From NCBI RefSeq assembly GCF_900580865.1, contig NZ_UTBZ01000140.1, positions 339,524 to 403,523 on the forward strand: 64,000 nucleotides of DNA. The letters are read 5' to 3'. Shown here piece by piece: positions 1-9,295 of the stretch. A program made the translations under genes and the position numbers. The notes under the pieces are model-generated. The model saw nothing but the letters and a program-made list of their open reading frames with translations, was not told the DNA's origin and did no database searches. This stretch comes from Pseudomonas viridiflava (GTDB lineage Bacteria; Pseudomonadota; Gammaproteobacteria; Pseudomonadales; Pseudomonadaceae). Each line of letters opens with the position of its first letter. The first letter of the stretch is position 1.

Positions 1-586
1 TATGGCTCTTCTCCGGGTGGAACTGCACGGCAAAACGCGAGCCGTCGGCCAGCGCTGCAGCGAAATCGACACCGTAGTGACCGCCACCAACCACCTGCCG
101 CGCGTTGGCGGCGGCAATGTAGTAGCTGTGCACGAAGTAGAAACGCGCCATGTCCGGAATGTCATGCCACAGCGGGTGGCTGACCTTCTGCTTCACCTCG
201 TTCCAGCCCATGTGCGGGACTTTCAGGTGTTCGCCGTCTTCATGCAGGTCTTTGCCGAAGAACTTCACCGCACCCGGGAACAGGCCGATGCAGTCGACGC
301 CGTCGTTCTCTTCACTGGTGTCGAGCAAGGCTTGCATGCCGACACAGATACCAAGAAACGGACGGTCCTGACTGACTTCACGCACCAGCGAATCGAAGCC
401 GAGGCGACGGATCTCCGCCATGCAATCGCGAATCGCGCCAACGCCCGGAAACACGACGCGGTCAGCTTCGCGAATCACGTTGGCATCGCTGGTGATCAGC
501 ACCTTGCCGGCGCCGACATGCTCGAGGGCCTTGGCCACCGAGTGCAGGTTGCCCATGCCGTAATCGATAACTGCAACCGTCTGCAT
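1..586 (-). CDS. hisH: Imidazole glycerol phosphate synthase, glutamine amidotransferase subunit HisH (3' end cut off)
   Basis: HisH releases ammonia from glutamine and channels it to HisF, which makes imidazole glycerol phosphate and AICAR in histidine synthesis. About 195 of the usual ~212 residues are present. The protein starts MQTVAVIDYGMGNLHS and carries the class I amidotransferase nucleophile in GICVGM (Cys about residue 81) and the catalytic His/Glu in FHPEKS right at the window edge. The ATG shares one base with the hisB stop (TAATG), so the two are probably translationally coupled. The last ~17 residues lie outside the window. Confidence 0.96.
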   Translation of the reverse strand, partial: MQTVAVIDYGMGNLHSVAKALEHVGAGKVLITSDANVIREADRVVFPGVGAIRDCMAEIRRLGFDSLVREVSQDRPFLGICVGMQALLDTSEENDGVDCIGLFPGAVKFFGKDLHEDGEHLKVPHMGWNEVKQKVSHPLWHDIPDMARFYFVHSYYIAAANARQVVGGGHYGVDFAAALADGSRFAVQFHPEKSH

Positions 587-1179
587 TACAGAACGCCTTT
601 GGTCGATGGCATTTGCCCGGCCATGCGCTCATCCAGCTCAACAGCCATGCGCAGCGCGCGGCCGAAAGCCTTGAACACGGTTTCGATCTGGTGGTGCGTG
701 TTGGTGCCACGCAGGTTGTCGATGTGCAGGCTGACCAGCGCGTGGTTGACGAAGCCCTGGAAGAATTCCTGGAACAGGTCAACGTCGAAGCCGCCAACGG
801 TAGCGCGGGTGTACGGCACGTGCATCTGCAGGCCTGGACGCCCCGAGAAATCGATCACCACGCGCGACAGCGCTTCATCGAGCGGCACGTAGGCATGACC
901 GTAGCGACGGATGCCTTTTTTATCGCCGATGGCTTTGGCAAACGCCTGGCCGAGGGTGATACCGACGTCCTCCACCGTATGGTGGTCGTCGATATGCAGA
1001 TCGCCCTTGCATTCAATATCCAGGTCGATCAACCCGTGACGGGCGATCTGATCCAGCATGTGCTCAAGAAAAGGAACACCGATATCGAATCGGGCCTTTC
1101 CGGTGCCATCAAGGTTGATCGAGGCTTTGATCTGGGTTTCCAGAGTGTCGCGCTCGACAGACGCCTTACGTTCGGCCAT
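586..1179 (-). CDS. hisB: Imidazoleglycerol-phosphate dehydratase HisB
   Basis: Dehydrates imidazole glycerol phosphate to imidazole acetol phosphate, step 6 of histidine synthesis; cytoplasmic Mn enzyme. At 197 residues it is the monofunctional form without a phosphatase domain. The paired metal-binding motifs are visible: HHTVED near residue 66 and NTHHQIE near residue 160. The start chosen is the ATG at 1179, preceded by GGAG; an in-frame GTG lies one codon upstream. It is the first gene seen of the hisB-hisH unit. Confidence 0.97.
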   Translation of the reverse strand: MAERKASVERDTLETQIKASINLDGTGKARFDIGVPFLEHMLDQIARHGLIDLDIECKGDLHIDDHHTVEDVGITLGQAFAKAIGDKKGIRRYGHAYVPLDEALSRVVIDFSGRPGLQMHVPYTRATVGGFDVDLFQEFFQGFVNHALVSLHIDNLRGTNTHHQIETVFKAFGRALRMAVELDERMAGQMPSTKGVL

Positions 1180-1336
1180 CACCAGCTCCGCAAAATCATT
1201 GGGCGAAAAAGGCAGCCATTATAGGCACGCGAGGCGCAAACAGAAACACGAGAGGTGAGATGGCTGACGGATAGAACGCCCGGCTGTCGCGGGTAGACAT
1301 GTCCATACAAGCCATTACAGGCACACCAAAAACAAA

Positions 1337-1426
1337 TGTGGGAGCGAGCTTGCTCGCGAATGCGGTGGGTCAGCCAACACTTATGCCGACTGACAGTCCG
1401 TCTTCGCGAGCAGGCTCGCTCCCACA
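1337..1426. repeat. REP doublet (REPIN) between hisB and the MFS gene
   Basis: Two copies of TGTGGGAGCGAGC(C/T)TGCTCGCGAA in inverted orientation are separated by about 40 unconserved bases. Each arm can fold on itself (GAGC/GCTC) and the arms can pair with each other. This is the fluorescens-group REPIN layout; the same arms recur at 33636, 36458, 51115, 53950 and 56108. It lies past the 3' end of the MFS gene, a typical site. Confidence 0.9.
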
Positions 1427-1452
1427 GGTTCGGTGTTTATGCAGCTAACACC

Positions 1453-3117
1453 TTAGTGAAACAGTACCGCCGTCTTCTGCAGGGTCACCCACACACCCCA
1501 CGCCAACGGAAGACCCACCACCAGCCACGCAGCGATCGCCAGCGGCTTGCTGCCCGGTGCGGCTTTCCACTCCAGAACCGTGCTGGCATCAGCACCTTTG
1601 TCGTGACCCAGCGCCTGTTCGGCAGCCAGTTCAGCGTCGGTCATGAAGTATTTGTCGGCAACCGGACGGACCATCAGGTTGCACAGGAAGCCCAGCACCA
1701 GCAGGCCGGCGAGGATGTACAGGGTGATGTCGTAAGCGGCAGCGCGTTCAACGCCGATGCTCAACTGATACTCACGCAGGTAGTTCACCAACACCGGACC
1801 GAGCACGCCCGCCGCAGCCCAGGCCGTCAGCAGACGACCGTGAATCGCGCCGACCATTTGCGTACCGAACAGGTCAGCCAGATACGCCGGAACCGTGGCA
1901 AAACCACCGCCGTACATCGACAGAATGATGCAGAACGCCGCTACGAAAAGCGCAACGTTGCCCAAGTGACCCATGTTCGGAATCAGCGCGTACAGGGCAA
2001 AACCCAGGGCGAAGAACACGAAGTAGGTGTTTTTGCGGCCCAGATAATCCGAGAACGAAGCCCAGAAGAAGCGGCCACCAATGTTGAACAGGCTCAGCAG
2101 ACCGGTGAAACCGGCAGCAATCGCCGCGATCGAAGTCAGTTGCCCAGCATCGAGCTGACCAAACGGCACATCAACACCCAGCAACTTGCCGCCGAAGACT
2201 TCCTGCAGCAGTGGCGAAGCCATACCGAGGATGCCGATACCGGCCGACACGTTCAGGCACAGCACCAGCCAGACCAGACGGAATTGCGGGGTTTTCCACG
2301 CCACATTCACGTGTACGTGACGATTGGTGATCATCGCGTTCGCGGCTTTCTTCGCCGGCGCCGTCCAGCCTTCAGGTTTCCAGCCGGTTGGCGGAACACG
2401 GTAAGCCAGAGCACCACCGATCATGAACACAAAGTAGATCGCGGCCATGGCCACGAAGCTCTGCCAGACGCCAACACCTTCAGCCGAGCCAAAGTGACTC
2501 ATCAGCGCAGTTGCCAGTGGTGCGCCGACCATCGCGCCGCCACCGAAGCCCATGATTGCCATGCCGGTGGCCATGCCGCGCTTGTCCGGGAACCACTTGA
2601 TCAGGGTCGATACTGGCGAGATATAGCCCAGACCCAGACCGATACCGCCAATCACGCCAGAGCCGATCCACATCAGCCAGATCTGGTGGGTATAAATACC
2701 CAGCGCCGAGATCAGCAGACCGCCGCACCAGCACAATGCCGATACCACGCCAGCCTTGCGAGGGCCTGCGTGTTCCAGCCAGCCACCCCAGATCGCTGCC
2801 GAGCAGCCGAGGAAGATGAAGAACAGCGTGTAGATCCAGCCGAGCATGGAGATCGGCCAGTCGCATTGCGACGAAAATACCTGTGCGATGAAGCTCATGT
2901 CCGGTGCACAAGCCACTGGAGCAGTAACGCCCAGCGCCTTGGACAGCGGCAACCAGAACACCGAGAAGCCGTAGGCCATGCCGATGCACAGGTGGATGGC
3001 CAGAGCGGCCGGTGGGACTAGCCAGCGGTTGAAACCGGGCTTGGCGATGATGCGTTCCTTGGACAGGAACGCAGGCTGGTCGGCGCGAAGGCCGTCCGCC
3101 GTGATGCTCGTGCTCAT
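1453..3117 (-). CDS. MFS transporter of the oxalate/formate antiporter (OFA) type
   Basis: Inner-membrane secondary transporter, 554 residues with about 12 hydrophobic helices. Sequence style (GMAYGFSVFWLPLSKALG near the N-terminus, WFPDKRGMATGMAIMGFG in the first half) matches the OFA branch of the major facilitator superfamily, which includes oxalate/formate antiporters and pyruvate-induced YhjX. It is longer than the ~420-residue bacterial norm because of an extended segment around residues 60-90, a ~35-residue central loop and a C-terminal tail. The start ATG has GGGGGAT upstream. Transcribed away from the acetyltransferase gene, alone between two intergenic regions. Substrate cannot be told; a small mono- or dicarboxylate is likely. 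Confidence 0.85.
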   Translation of the reverse strand: MSTSITADGLRADQPAFLSKERIIAKPGFNRWLVPPAALAIHLCIGMAYGFSVFWLPLSKALGVTAPVACAPDMSFIAQVFSSQCDWPISMLGWIYTLFFIFLGCSAAIWGGWLEHAGPRKAGVVSALCWCGGLLISALGIYTHQIWLMWIGSGVIGGIGLGLGYISPVSTLIKWFPDKRGMATGMAIMGFGGGAMVGAPLATALMSHFGSAEGVGVWQSFVAMAAIYFVFMIGGALAYRVPPTGWKPEGWTAPAKKAANAMITNRHVHVNVAWKTPQFRLVWLVLCLNVSAGIGILGMASPLLQEVFGGKLLGVDVPFGQLDAGQLTSIAAIAAGFTGLLSLFNIGGRFFWASFSDYLGRKNTYFVFFALGFALYALIPNMGHLGNVALFVAAFCIILSMYGGGFATVPAYLADLFGTQMVGAIHGRLLTAWAAAGVLGPVLVNYLREYQLSIGVERAAAYDITLYILAGLLVLGFLCNLMVRPVADKYFMTDAELAAEQALGHDKGADASTVLEWKAAPGSKPLAIAAWLVVGLPLAWGVWVTLQKTAVLFH

Positions 3118-3340
3118 TGTGTATCCCCCAATTATTAGTATGGTTCGCCAGCCACTGTTCACCCCCGGCCTTTATGCACGCAGGCATGACCGTTTTTTTG
3201 GGTGAAGCTCCTTGAAGGCGCGACGTTAAGTCGCAGAAGGACGGACGAACGGGCGAAGGTTACCATTTGCACGTGACAGAAAAACCAAACTGATATCACC
3301 TTTTTTCTGTCATCTGTTCTCGTACCACCAGGAAAACGCC

Positions 3341-3745
3341 ATGCCGATCATTGTCCAAGCCTTGAAAGACGCCAGTTATCAGGATCAACAGGATCTGCAG
3401 AAGATCTATCGCGACGCCCCTGAATGGCTGTTGGCTCCGTATTCCGGGGAGGCAGGGCTGATCGAAAGCGCCCTCGCGGACGGTAGTTTTATTGCCGGAC
3501 GTTTCAACGACCGCCTGCTCGGTGCCGGCATTCTGCAAAGGCACCACGACGTCTGGTACTTGTCCCATTTATGCGTAAGAAAAGTTACCCGTCGCCGTGG
3601 AGTTGCCGAACGGCTGGTGAACCAAGCGCAGAAAATGGCGTCGCAAGCGGGTGCCGAACTGCGTCTGCTGGCACCTGCCGGGCATCTTGAGGCTCAGGCA
3701 CTTGCCGCCAGGTTGCAGGTACCGCTGGATGTCCTGGCAACATGA
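3341..3745 (+). CDS. PanM/PanZ-like acetyl-CoA-sensing GNAT protein
   Basis: 134 residues with a GNAT fold; the acetyl-CoA loop appears as VTRRRGVAERLV after the strand HLCVRK. Overall similarity is to PanM/PanZ, which binds acetyl-CoA and promotes maturation and feedback control of aspartate decarboxylase PanD. No panD is nearby, so the role rests on family resemblance. Start ATG follows AGGAAA. It is divergent from the MFS gene and followed by the AsmA gene after about 80 bases. Confidence 0.75.
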   Translation: MPIIVQALKDASYQDQQDLQKIYRDAPEWLLAPYSGEAGLIESALADGSFIAGRFNDRLLGAGILQRHHDVWYLSHLCVRKVTRRRGVAERLVNQAQKMASQAGAELRLLAPAGHLEAQALAARLQVPLDVLAT

Positions 3746-3823
3746 CGTCACAGCGAACCGGTTGGTTGCGGCGCTATACTCCCCGGCTAAATTACGAATT
3801 CGACTAACTACAAGGACTCGCCC

Positions 3824-6046
3824 ATGAAAGCGTTCGGCAAAATCCTGGGTCTGGTACTTCTCGGGCTGTTGCTGATCATCGTGGCGGCAGGCTTTGCCCT
3901 GACCCACCTCTTCGATCCCAACGACTACAAAGACGAGATCCGCCAGATAGCCCGCGACAAGGCCCACATCGAGCTGACGCTCAATGGCGATATCGGCTGG
4001 AGTCTGTTCCCGTGGCTCGGCCTGGAATTGCACGAAGCCAGCGTCGCCACCCTGGCCAAACCTGCCGAACCGTTTGCCGACCTGCAAATGCTTGGTCTGT
4101 CCGTACGCGTGCTGCCGCTGCTACGCCGCGAAGTGCAGATGAGCGATGTGCGCGTCGAAGGCCTGAACCTGCGCCTGAACCGCGACAAGGACGGTCACGG
4201 CAACTGGGAAGACATCGGCAAGGTGCCGGCCGCTGCGGGCGCGACACCTTCTGCGGCGCCCGGCGAAGTGGTTGCCGAAACGCCTGCACAGCCGGAAAAA
4301 CAGGCGCAACCGATCCGCCTCGACATCGACAGCCTGACCGTCAACAACGCCCGCGTTGAGTACAACGACGAGCTGACCGGCAAGCAGTTCAGCGCCGAAA
4401 GCATTCAGCTGAGTACAGGTCCAGTACACGATTCGACCAACATCCCGGTGAAAGCCACCGCATTCCTTGGCACCAATCAGCCAGTTCTGCGTGTGCGCAC
4501 CGAGCTGAGCGGTGAACTGCGCTTCGAGCGCGCCTTGCAGCGCTATAAATTTGAAGACCTGAAGCTGTCCGGTGAACTGGCCGGCGATCCGCTGCAAGGC
4601 AAGACCATGACTTTCTCCGCTCAAGGCCAATTGTTGCTGGATAAAGCTGCGAACGTCGCCGAATGGACGGGTATCAAGATCTCCGCCAACCAGTTACGCG
4701 CATTGGGCGAACTGAAGGCCAACGACCTCGACAAAACCCCGCAGATCACCGGCGGCATCTCCATCGCCCAGTTCGACCTGGCGAAATTTGTCGACAGCAT
4801 CGGCCAGAAACTGCCGGCCATGGCCGAAGGCAGCCTGAGCAAAGTCGAACTGGTCAGCCGCGTTGCAGCGACCCCAAGCAGCATCGCTTTCGACAACATC
4901 AACCTGAAACTCGACGACAGCAGCTTCAGCGGCCGCATCGCCGTCGAGGATTTTGCCAAGCAATCGCTGCGGGCGATCCTCAAGGCCGACACCTTCAATG
5001 TCGACCGCTACCTGCCGCCGAAATCGGCGCAAGCCAACAGCGCCACGCAGGTGCGTCAGGCCGAAGTTGCCAGCACTGAAGCCGATGCCATGGCCGGGGC
5101 CGGCTCCACGCCGCTGCCGGACAAGCCGAGCAAAACCGCCTGGAGCACCGAGCGCCTGTTGCCGGTTGAACGCTTGGCCAAACTCGACGTCGATGCCGAT
5201 CTGACCTTTGGCCAACTGACCCTCGACAAACTGCCGATCCAGAACGCAGCGCTCAAGGCCACCGGTCAGGGCGGTCTGTTGACCCTGACCAACCTGAGCG
5301 GCGAGTTGTACAACGGCGGTTTCGCCGCCAATGGCACCCTCGATGTGCGCCCGAGCGCGCCTGTACTCAACCTGCAGACCAAACTCAATCGCGTGCCTGT
5401 AGAAAAAATCCTCGAGAGCCAGGGCAAGAACCCGCCGGTCAAAGGTCTGGTGACCCTGACCAGCAACGTGACCGGCAGTGGCAACAGCCAGCAGGCGCTG
5501 ATCGACACGCTCAACGGCAACGCCAGTTTCGTGATCAACAACGGCGTGCTGCTCAACGCCAACCTTGAGCAGCAACTGTGCAAAGGCATCGCCACCCTCA
5601 ACCGCAAAACCCTCAGCGGCGAGCCGCGGGGCAAGGACACGCCATTCCAGGAACTCAAGGGCAACCTGACTTTCCGTAACGGCATTGCCAGCAATCCGGA
5701 CCTGAAAGTGCGCATCCCCGGCATGACCGTCAACGGTGACGGCGATATCGACCTGCGCGTGCTCGGCATGGACTACCGCGTCGGCATCATCGTTGAAGGC
5801 GACACCAGCGCCATGCCGGATCCAGCCTGTCAGGTCGGCGAAAAATTCGTCGGTGTCGAATGGCCGCTGCGCTGCCGTGGCCCGCTGGAGCTGGGCGCCA
5901 AAGCCTGCCGCGTCGACAATGATCGCCTCGGTCAGGTCGCGACCAAACTGGCCGGTGACAAGCTCAGTGAAAAAATCGACGAAAAACTCGGTGACAAGGT
6001 CAGCCCGGAATTGAAAAACGCATTGAAGGGGCTGTTCAAGCGATGA
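3824..6046 (+). CDS. AsmA family protein
   Basis: 740 residues. An N-terminal membrane anchor (GLVLLGLLLIIVAAGFAL, residues ~9-26) is followed by a long periplasmic beta-rich chain ending in the typical AsmA C-terminal block with two Cys (ACQVGEKF, RCRGPLEL). AsmA-like proteins are bridge-like lipid-transfer proteins that influence outer-membrane lipid balance. A Pro/Ala/Glu-rich linker occupies about residues 135-165. Start has AAGGA upstream. Its stop overlaps the mutY start (ATGA), so it heads an asmA-mutY-yggX unit. Confidence 0.9.
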   Translation: MKAFGKILGLVLLGLLLIIVAAGFALTHLFDPNDYKDEIRQIARDKAHIELTLNGDIGWSLFPWLGLELHEASVATLAKPAEPFADLQMLGLSVRVLPLLRREVQMSDVRVEGLNLRLNRDKDGHGNWEDIGKVPAAAGATPSAAPGEVVAETPAQPEKQAQPIRLDIDSLTVNNARVEYNDELTGKQFSAESIQLSTGPVHDSTNIPVKATAFLGTNQPVLRVRTELSGELRFERALQRYKFEDLKLSGELAGDPLQGKTMTFSAQGQLLLDKAANVAEWTGIKISANQLRALGELKANDLDKTPQITGGISIAQFDLAKFVDSIGQKLPAMAEGSLSKVELVSRVAATPSSIAFDNINLKLDDSSFSGRIAVEDFAKQSLRAILKADTFNVDRYLPPKSAQANSATQVRQAEVASTEADAMAGAGSTPLPDKPSKTAWSTERLLPVERLAKLDVDADLTFGQLTLDKLPIQNAALKATGQGGLLTLTNLSGELYNGGFAANGTLDVRPSAPVLNLQTKLNRVPVEKILESQGKNPPVKGLVTLTSNVTGSGNSQQALIDTLNGNASFVINNGVLLNANLEQQLCKGIATLNRKTLSGEPRGKDTPFQELKGNLTFRNGIASNPDLKVRIPGMTVNGDGDIDLRVLGMDYRVGIIVEGDTSAMPDPACQVGEKFVGVEWPLRCRGPLELGAKACRVDNDRLGQVATKLAGDKLSEKIDEKLGDKVSPELKNALKGLFKR

Positions 6047-7110
6047 GAGCGGAGCAATTTTCCACGGCGGTGCTGGATTGGTTCGACCGCCACGGCCGCC
6101 ACGATCTGCCTTGGCAGCAGGACATCAACCCGTATCGGGTGTGGGTGTCGGAGATCATGTTGCAGCAGACCCAGGTCAGCACCGTGCTCAATTACTTTGA
6201 CCGTTTCATGGCCGCGCTGCCGACGGTCGAAGCGCTGGCCGAAGCCCCCGAAGACGAAGTGCTGCACCTTTGGACCGGGCTCGGTTACTACACCCGTGCG
6301 CGCAATTTGCAGAAGACTGCGAAGATCGTCGTCAGCCAGTACGGTGGCGAGTTTCCGCGTGACGTTGAAAAGCTCACCGATCTGCCGGGCATTGGCCTGT
6401 CCACCGCTGGCGCCATCGCCAGCATCAGCATGGGCCTGCGCGCGCCGATTCTCGACGGCAACGTCAAACGCGTGCTGGCGCGCTTTACTGCGCAAGAGGG
6501 CTACCCCGGCGAGCCGAAGGTCGCCAAACAACTCTGGGCCAATGCTGAGCGCTTTACGCCGCACGAACGGGTCAACGCCTACACCCAGGCGATGATGGAT
6601 CTCGGTGCCACACTCTGCACGCGCAGCAAGCCAAGTTGCCTGCTGTGTCCGCTGGAGCGTGGTTGCGAAGCGCACATGCTCGGTCTCGAAACCCGCTACC
6701 CGATCCCCAAGCCGCGTAAAGCCATCCCGCAGAAGCGCACGCTGATGCCAATGCTGGCGAACGACGAAGGTGCAATTCTGCTTTACCGTCGTCCTTCAAC
6801 GGGTTTGTGGGGCGGTTTGTGGAGCTTGCCGGAACTCGATGACCTCGACGACCTGCAACATCTAGCCGATCAGCACTCGCTGACCATGGGCGAGCAGCAG
6901 GCATTGCCGAGCCTAGTCCACACGTTCAGCCATTTTCAGCTGTCCATCGAACCCTGGCTGGTTCAGGTGCAGGAGGCTGCCCATCACGTGGCCGAGGCCG
7001 ACTGGCTCTGGTATAACCTCGCCACCCCGCCGCGCCTGGGCCTCGCCGCCCCGGTCAAAACCTTGCTCGAACGCGCGGCCGCCGTCTTGAATGCAGGAGA
7101 GTCGCCATGA
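6043..7110 (+). CDS. mutY: A/G-specific adenine DNA glycosylase MutY
   Basis: Removes A mispaired with 8-oxoguanine; part of the GO repair system. 355 residues. Visible are the catalytic Glu in WVSEIMLQQT, the helix-hairpin-helix LPGIGLSTAGAIAS followed by the catalytic Asp in ILDGNVKRV, the 4Fe-4S ligands in the order C-x6-C-x2-C-x5-C (near residues 195-210), and a C-terminal NUDIX-like 8-oxoG reader domain beginning near residue 230. Start overlaps the asmA stop by 4 bases and its own stop overlaps the yggX start by 4 bases. Confidence 0.98.
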   Translation: MRAEQFSTAVLDWFDRHGRHDLPWQQDINPYRVWVSEIMLQQTQVSTVLNYFDRFMAALPTVEALAEAPEDEVLHLWTGLGYYTRARNLQKTAKIVVSQYGGEFPRDVEKLTDLPGIGLSTAGAIASISMGLRAPILDGNVKRVLARFTAQEGYPGEPKVAKQLWANAERFTPHERVNAYTQAMMDLGATLCTRSKPSCLLCPLERGCEAHMLGLETRYPIPKPRKAIPQKRTLMPMLANDEGAILLYRRPSTGLWGGLWSLPELDDLDDLQHLADQHSLTMGEQQALPSLVHTFSHFQLSIEPWLVQVQEAAHHVAEADWLWYNLATPPRLGLAAPVKTLLERAAAVLNAGESP

Positions 7111-7379
7111 CCCGCACCGTAATGTGCCGTAAGTACAAAGAAGAACTGCCCGCGCTGGACCGCGCTCCATTCCCGGGCGCCAAAGGTCAGGATATCTTCG
7201 ACCACGTCTCGGCCAAGGCCTGGGCTGACTGGCAGAAACACCAGACCCTGCTGATCAACGAAAAGCGTCTGAACATGATGAACGCCGAAGACCGCAAATA
7301 TCTTCAGGGCGAAATGGACAAGTACTTCTCCGGCGAGGAATACGCCAAGGCCGAAGGCTACGTTCCGCCTGCAGAGTAA
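7107..7379 (+). CDS. yggX: Fe(2+)-trafficking / oxidative damage protection protein YggX
   Basis: 90-residue cytoplasmic protein of the YggX family, which protects Fe-S enzymes from oxidative damage. The family start (TRTVMCRKYKEELP with its conserved Cys) and length are normal. It follows mutY with an ATGA overlap; the mutY-yggX pairing is common in gammaproteobacteria and fits because MutY carries an Fe-S cluster. Confidence 0.97.
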   Translation: MTRTVMCRKYKEELPALDRAPFPGAKGQDIFDHVSAKAWADWQKHQTLLINEKRLNMMNAEDRKYLQGEMDKYFSGEEYAKAEGYVPPAE

Positions 7380-7444
7380 AACCTGCAAAATCGGGGGTCG
7401 GATCGTAAGCGACGGAATTAATTTAAGAAATTTTAAAAAAGTCG

Positions 7445-7473
7445 TTGACGTAAATCCGAAAAACCCTTTTAAT
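7445..7473 (+). promoter_or_regulatory. Probable sigma-70 promoter of tRNA-Phe
   Basis: TTGACG, a 17-base spacer, then TTTAAT, followed by the GC-rich stretch GCGCCCC before the tRNA. A GC-rich discriminator is usual for stable-RNA promoters under stringent control. Read by eye only. Confidence 0.65.
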
Positions 7474-7483
7474 GCGCCCCGTT

Positions 7484-7559
7484 GCCCAGATAGCTCAGTC
7501 GGTAGAGCAGGGGATTGAAAATCCCCGTGTCGGCGGTTCGATTCCGTCTCTGGGCACCA
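7484..7559 (+). tRNA. tRNA-Phe (GAA)
   Basis: 76 bases with encoded CCA. Acceptor GCCCAGA pairs with TCTGGGC; the D arm is AGCTCAGTCGGTAGAGC; the anticodon stem GGGGA/TCCCC holds the loop TTGAAAA, giving anticodon GAA; the T arm contains GGTTCGATTCC. It separates core genes from the accessory region that follows. Confidence 0.98.
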
Positions 7560-7570
7560 AATACCGAAAA

Positions 7571-7598
7571 CCCTGAATCGCAAGATTCAGGGTTTTTT
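7571..7598 (+). terminator. Rho-independent terminator after tRNA-Phe
   Basis: CCCTGAATC, loop GCAA, GATTCAGGG, then a run of seven T. It starts 12 bases after the tRNA. Confidence 0.93.
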
Positions 7599-7599
7599 T

Positions 7600-8139
7600 A
7601 TGCCTGCGATTTGATAAGCCGTCCCTCACCCCCTCTTGCAGTGCTTTTGCTGGCCATTATTTTGATGTTAGGCTCCGTCAGCTTTTCCGGCAGGTCATTG
7701 TTGACTGCCCGGAATAATCGCCGGGCACTTCAGCCCTGACGATCAGCATTTAACGCATCACCCAATTAACGCACTCCGCGCCCTCCAGCATCGGGAATCT
7801 ACCGAGGTTGTTGCAGGCACCCGGACAGTTGCGTCTGCGAGCAGGAACGCTCGCAGAACTAACACCCATCAAAAAGTTGTCATGGAGGACAAGACCTCAG
7901 CGCAGGTCATCTGCTGTTGTTTCAGCTGTCAGGCAAGCGACAGCAAACACTGACCAGGCATTCAGCATTTGTTTGAACTGTCGCGTCACAGCGCCCTGTG
8001 CCCTCCTGAAAAAACCAAACCTGTATCAACTCGCCCACGTCCGCATCATTGCGTGCGCTCGGCACGCATTGCAGCATCGAAACAGCCAACAGCTCCCACA
8101 AAAAATATAAGGGGAGCGGATACGACAGGGATGTAAACA
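7600..8139. other. Intergenic region with hairpins upstream of the 2OG-oxygenase gene
   Basis: About 540 bases with no convincing gene. It contains a perfect 9-bp hairpin at 7834-7857 (TCTGCGAGC, loop AGGAAC, GCTCGCAGA), a 7-bp TGCCCGG/CCGGGCA pair near 7707, and CTGTC/GACAG pairs between 7920 and 7950. These could form a structured leader for the downstream gene; no clear promoter was picked. Confidence 0.4.
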
Positions 8140-9219
8140 ATGACCGAAGTCCTACAACACACTAATAAAACCGTTGAGTCTTTAGTTGAACAGGAAGTCA
8201 GAACTTTCAGTTTTGATAAGCAACAAGCAACGCTGCTGCGCACCTTCTCTGAAGAACTGGCAGCAATGGGCGGACCCCAAGCCGCTGGCGCCAAGTCCAA
8301 AGCCTCGCTGGCAGCGACTGAGTTGAAGTTTTCATTTTCCAAAGATCAATCCGAACTGCTTGGCGCTTACTCCGACGGCCTGGTTTCCCTGCTGATCTTT
8401 GAGGGGATGCAATCATTCACCGACACTAGCCCTCCGGATGAACTGCCCGACCTGGCCGCTCTGGAGAATCGTCACGACGTACTTTGTCTGGCGGCACGCA
8501 ATCAGATTCTGTTGAAACTGGTGGATAACAGCTCCTTTGCCTACGACATGGACAACGAAGGCAAACTGGTCCGCCTCGTCGCCAACTTCAAGGGCGGCGG
8601 ACTGACCAAAATCAATGATGAACCGGAAATCAAAGAGCTGAGTTCCCACTCCGGCCTCGCGCTCGGCCCGCACACTGAAGCGCCGTACTGGTGCGCGGTG
8701 AACGCGCAAGACGGGCACTCGCCCTCGCCATCATCGTTGATACTCTCGGCCCTGTGGAATCCAAGCCTGGAGCCCACCTCGGTAATTCCGTTGCCACCTC
8801 TGCTGGACGAAATCGGTGTCACCGGATGCCTGGCACTGACGACTGGCAGCTTTCAGTTCACCCGCAGCGACTCCTTCGTCAACGGCAAAGGCGAAGACGG
8901 CCGCAATGTTTCGATTCTGGAGTTTGATGACAACGTCGGATTCGCCGCGCGATTCAATTCGTACCGCTTTTCGGTCAACGACAACGCCTCGGACTTTGTA
9001 AAAACGGCTTACTCCGCGCTTTGCCAAAGCGTGAGTCAAGCAACACCGGTGCAATACACGCTGACGCAAGAATCGGCCATGGTGATCAATAACGTCCGGG
9101 CCCTGCATTGTCGCGATGTCATCAAAGACAACCGACGTGTATTGGTGCGGATCTTCGGCTTGTCGAAGTTTTCATCCCCCATTGTCATTTCAGACGATCC
9201 GCTGCTGATTCAGGGCTGA
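8140..9219 (+). CDS. Fe(II)/2-oxoglutarate oxygenase, clavaminate synthase/TauD-like with an HxE motif
   Basis: 359 residues. The C-terminal two thirds fit the clavaminate-synthase-like branch of Fe(II)/2OG oxygenases: metal ligands H178-x-E180 in GPHTEAPYW, distal H323 in NNVRALHCR, and R337 (VLVRIFG) placed to bind 2-oxoglutarate. An HxE rather than HxD facial triad is known from that branch, which includes the asparagine hydroxylase AsnO and the arginine hydroxylase VioC, so a free amino acid or similar small molecule is a likely substrate; the residue is not predictable here. The first ~70 residues hold two similar short segments (TFSFDKQQATLL at ~22, KFSFSKDQSELL at ~63). Start has AGGGA upstream. 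It is followed by an exporter and a hydrolase. No NRPS genes are present. Confidence 0.72.
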   Translation: MTEVLQHTNKTVESLVEQEVRTFSFDKQQATLLRTFSEELAAMGGPQAAGAKSKASLAATELKFSFSKDQSELLGAYSDGLVSLLIFEGMQSFTDTSPPDELPDLAALENRHDVLCLAARNQILLKLVDNSSFAYDMDNEGKLVRLVANFKGGGLTKINDEPEIKELSSHSGLALGPHTEAPYWCAVNAQDGHSPSPSSLILSALWNPSLEPTSVIPLPPLLDEIGVTGCLALTTGSFQFTRSDSFVNGKGEDGRNVSILEFDDNVGFAARFNSYRFSVNDNASDFVKTAYSALCQSVSQATPVQYTLTQESAMVINNVRALHCRDVIKDNRRVLVRIFGLSKFSSPIVISDDPLLIQG

Positions 9220-9295
9220 TATTTAGCGCACGTCAAAGCTGCAGAATGGCCAGTCATGTGGATGGCTGGCCAATAACTATAAAAGGGAAAATGTA

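Noticed and set aside
1337..1426. CRISPR-like repeat
   Set aside because: Repeats are isolated inverted doublets, not regularly spaced direct repeats, and no cas genes are present.
1336..3021. Long open frame opposite the MFS gene (561 codons)
   Set aside because: Arg/Gln/His-rich shadow of the high-GC MFS gene with no family features; the reverse-strand protein has clear membrane helices.
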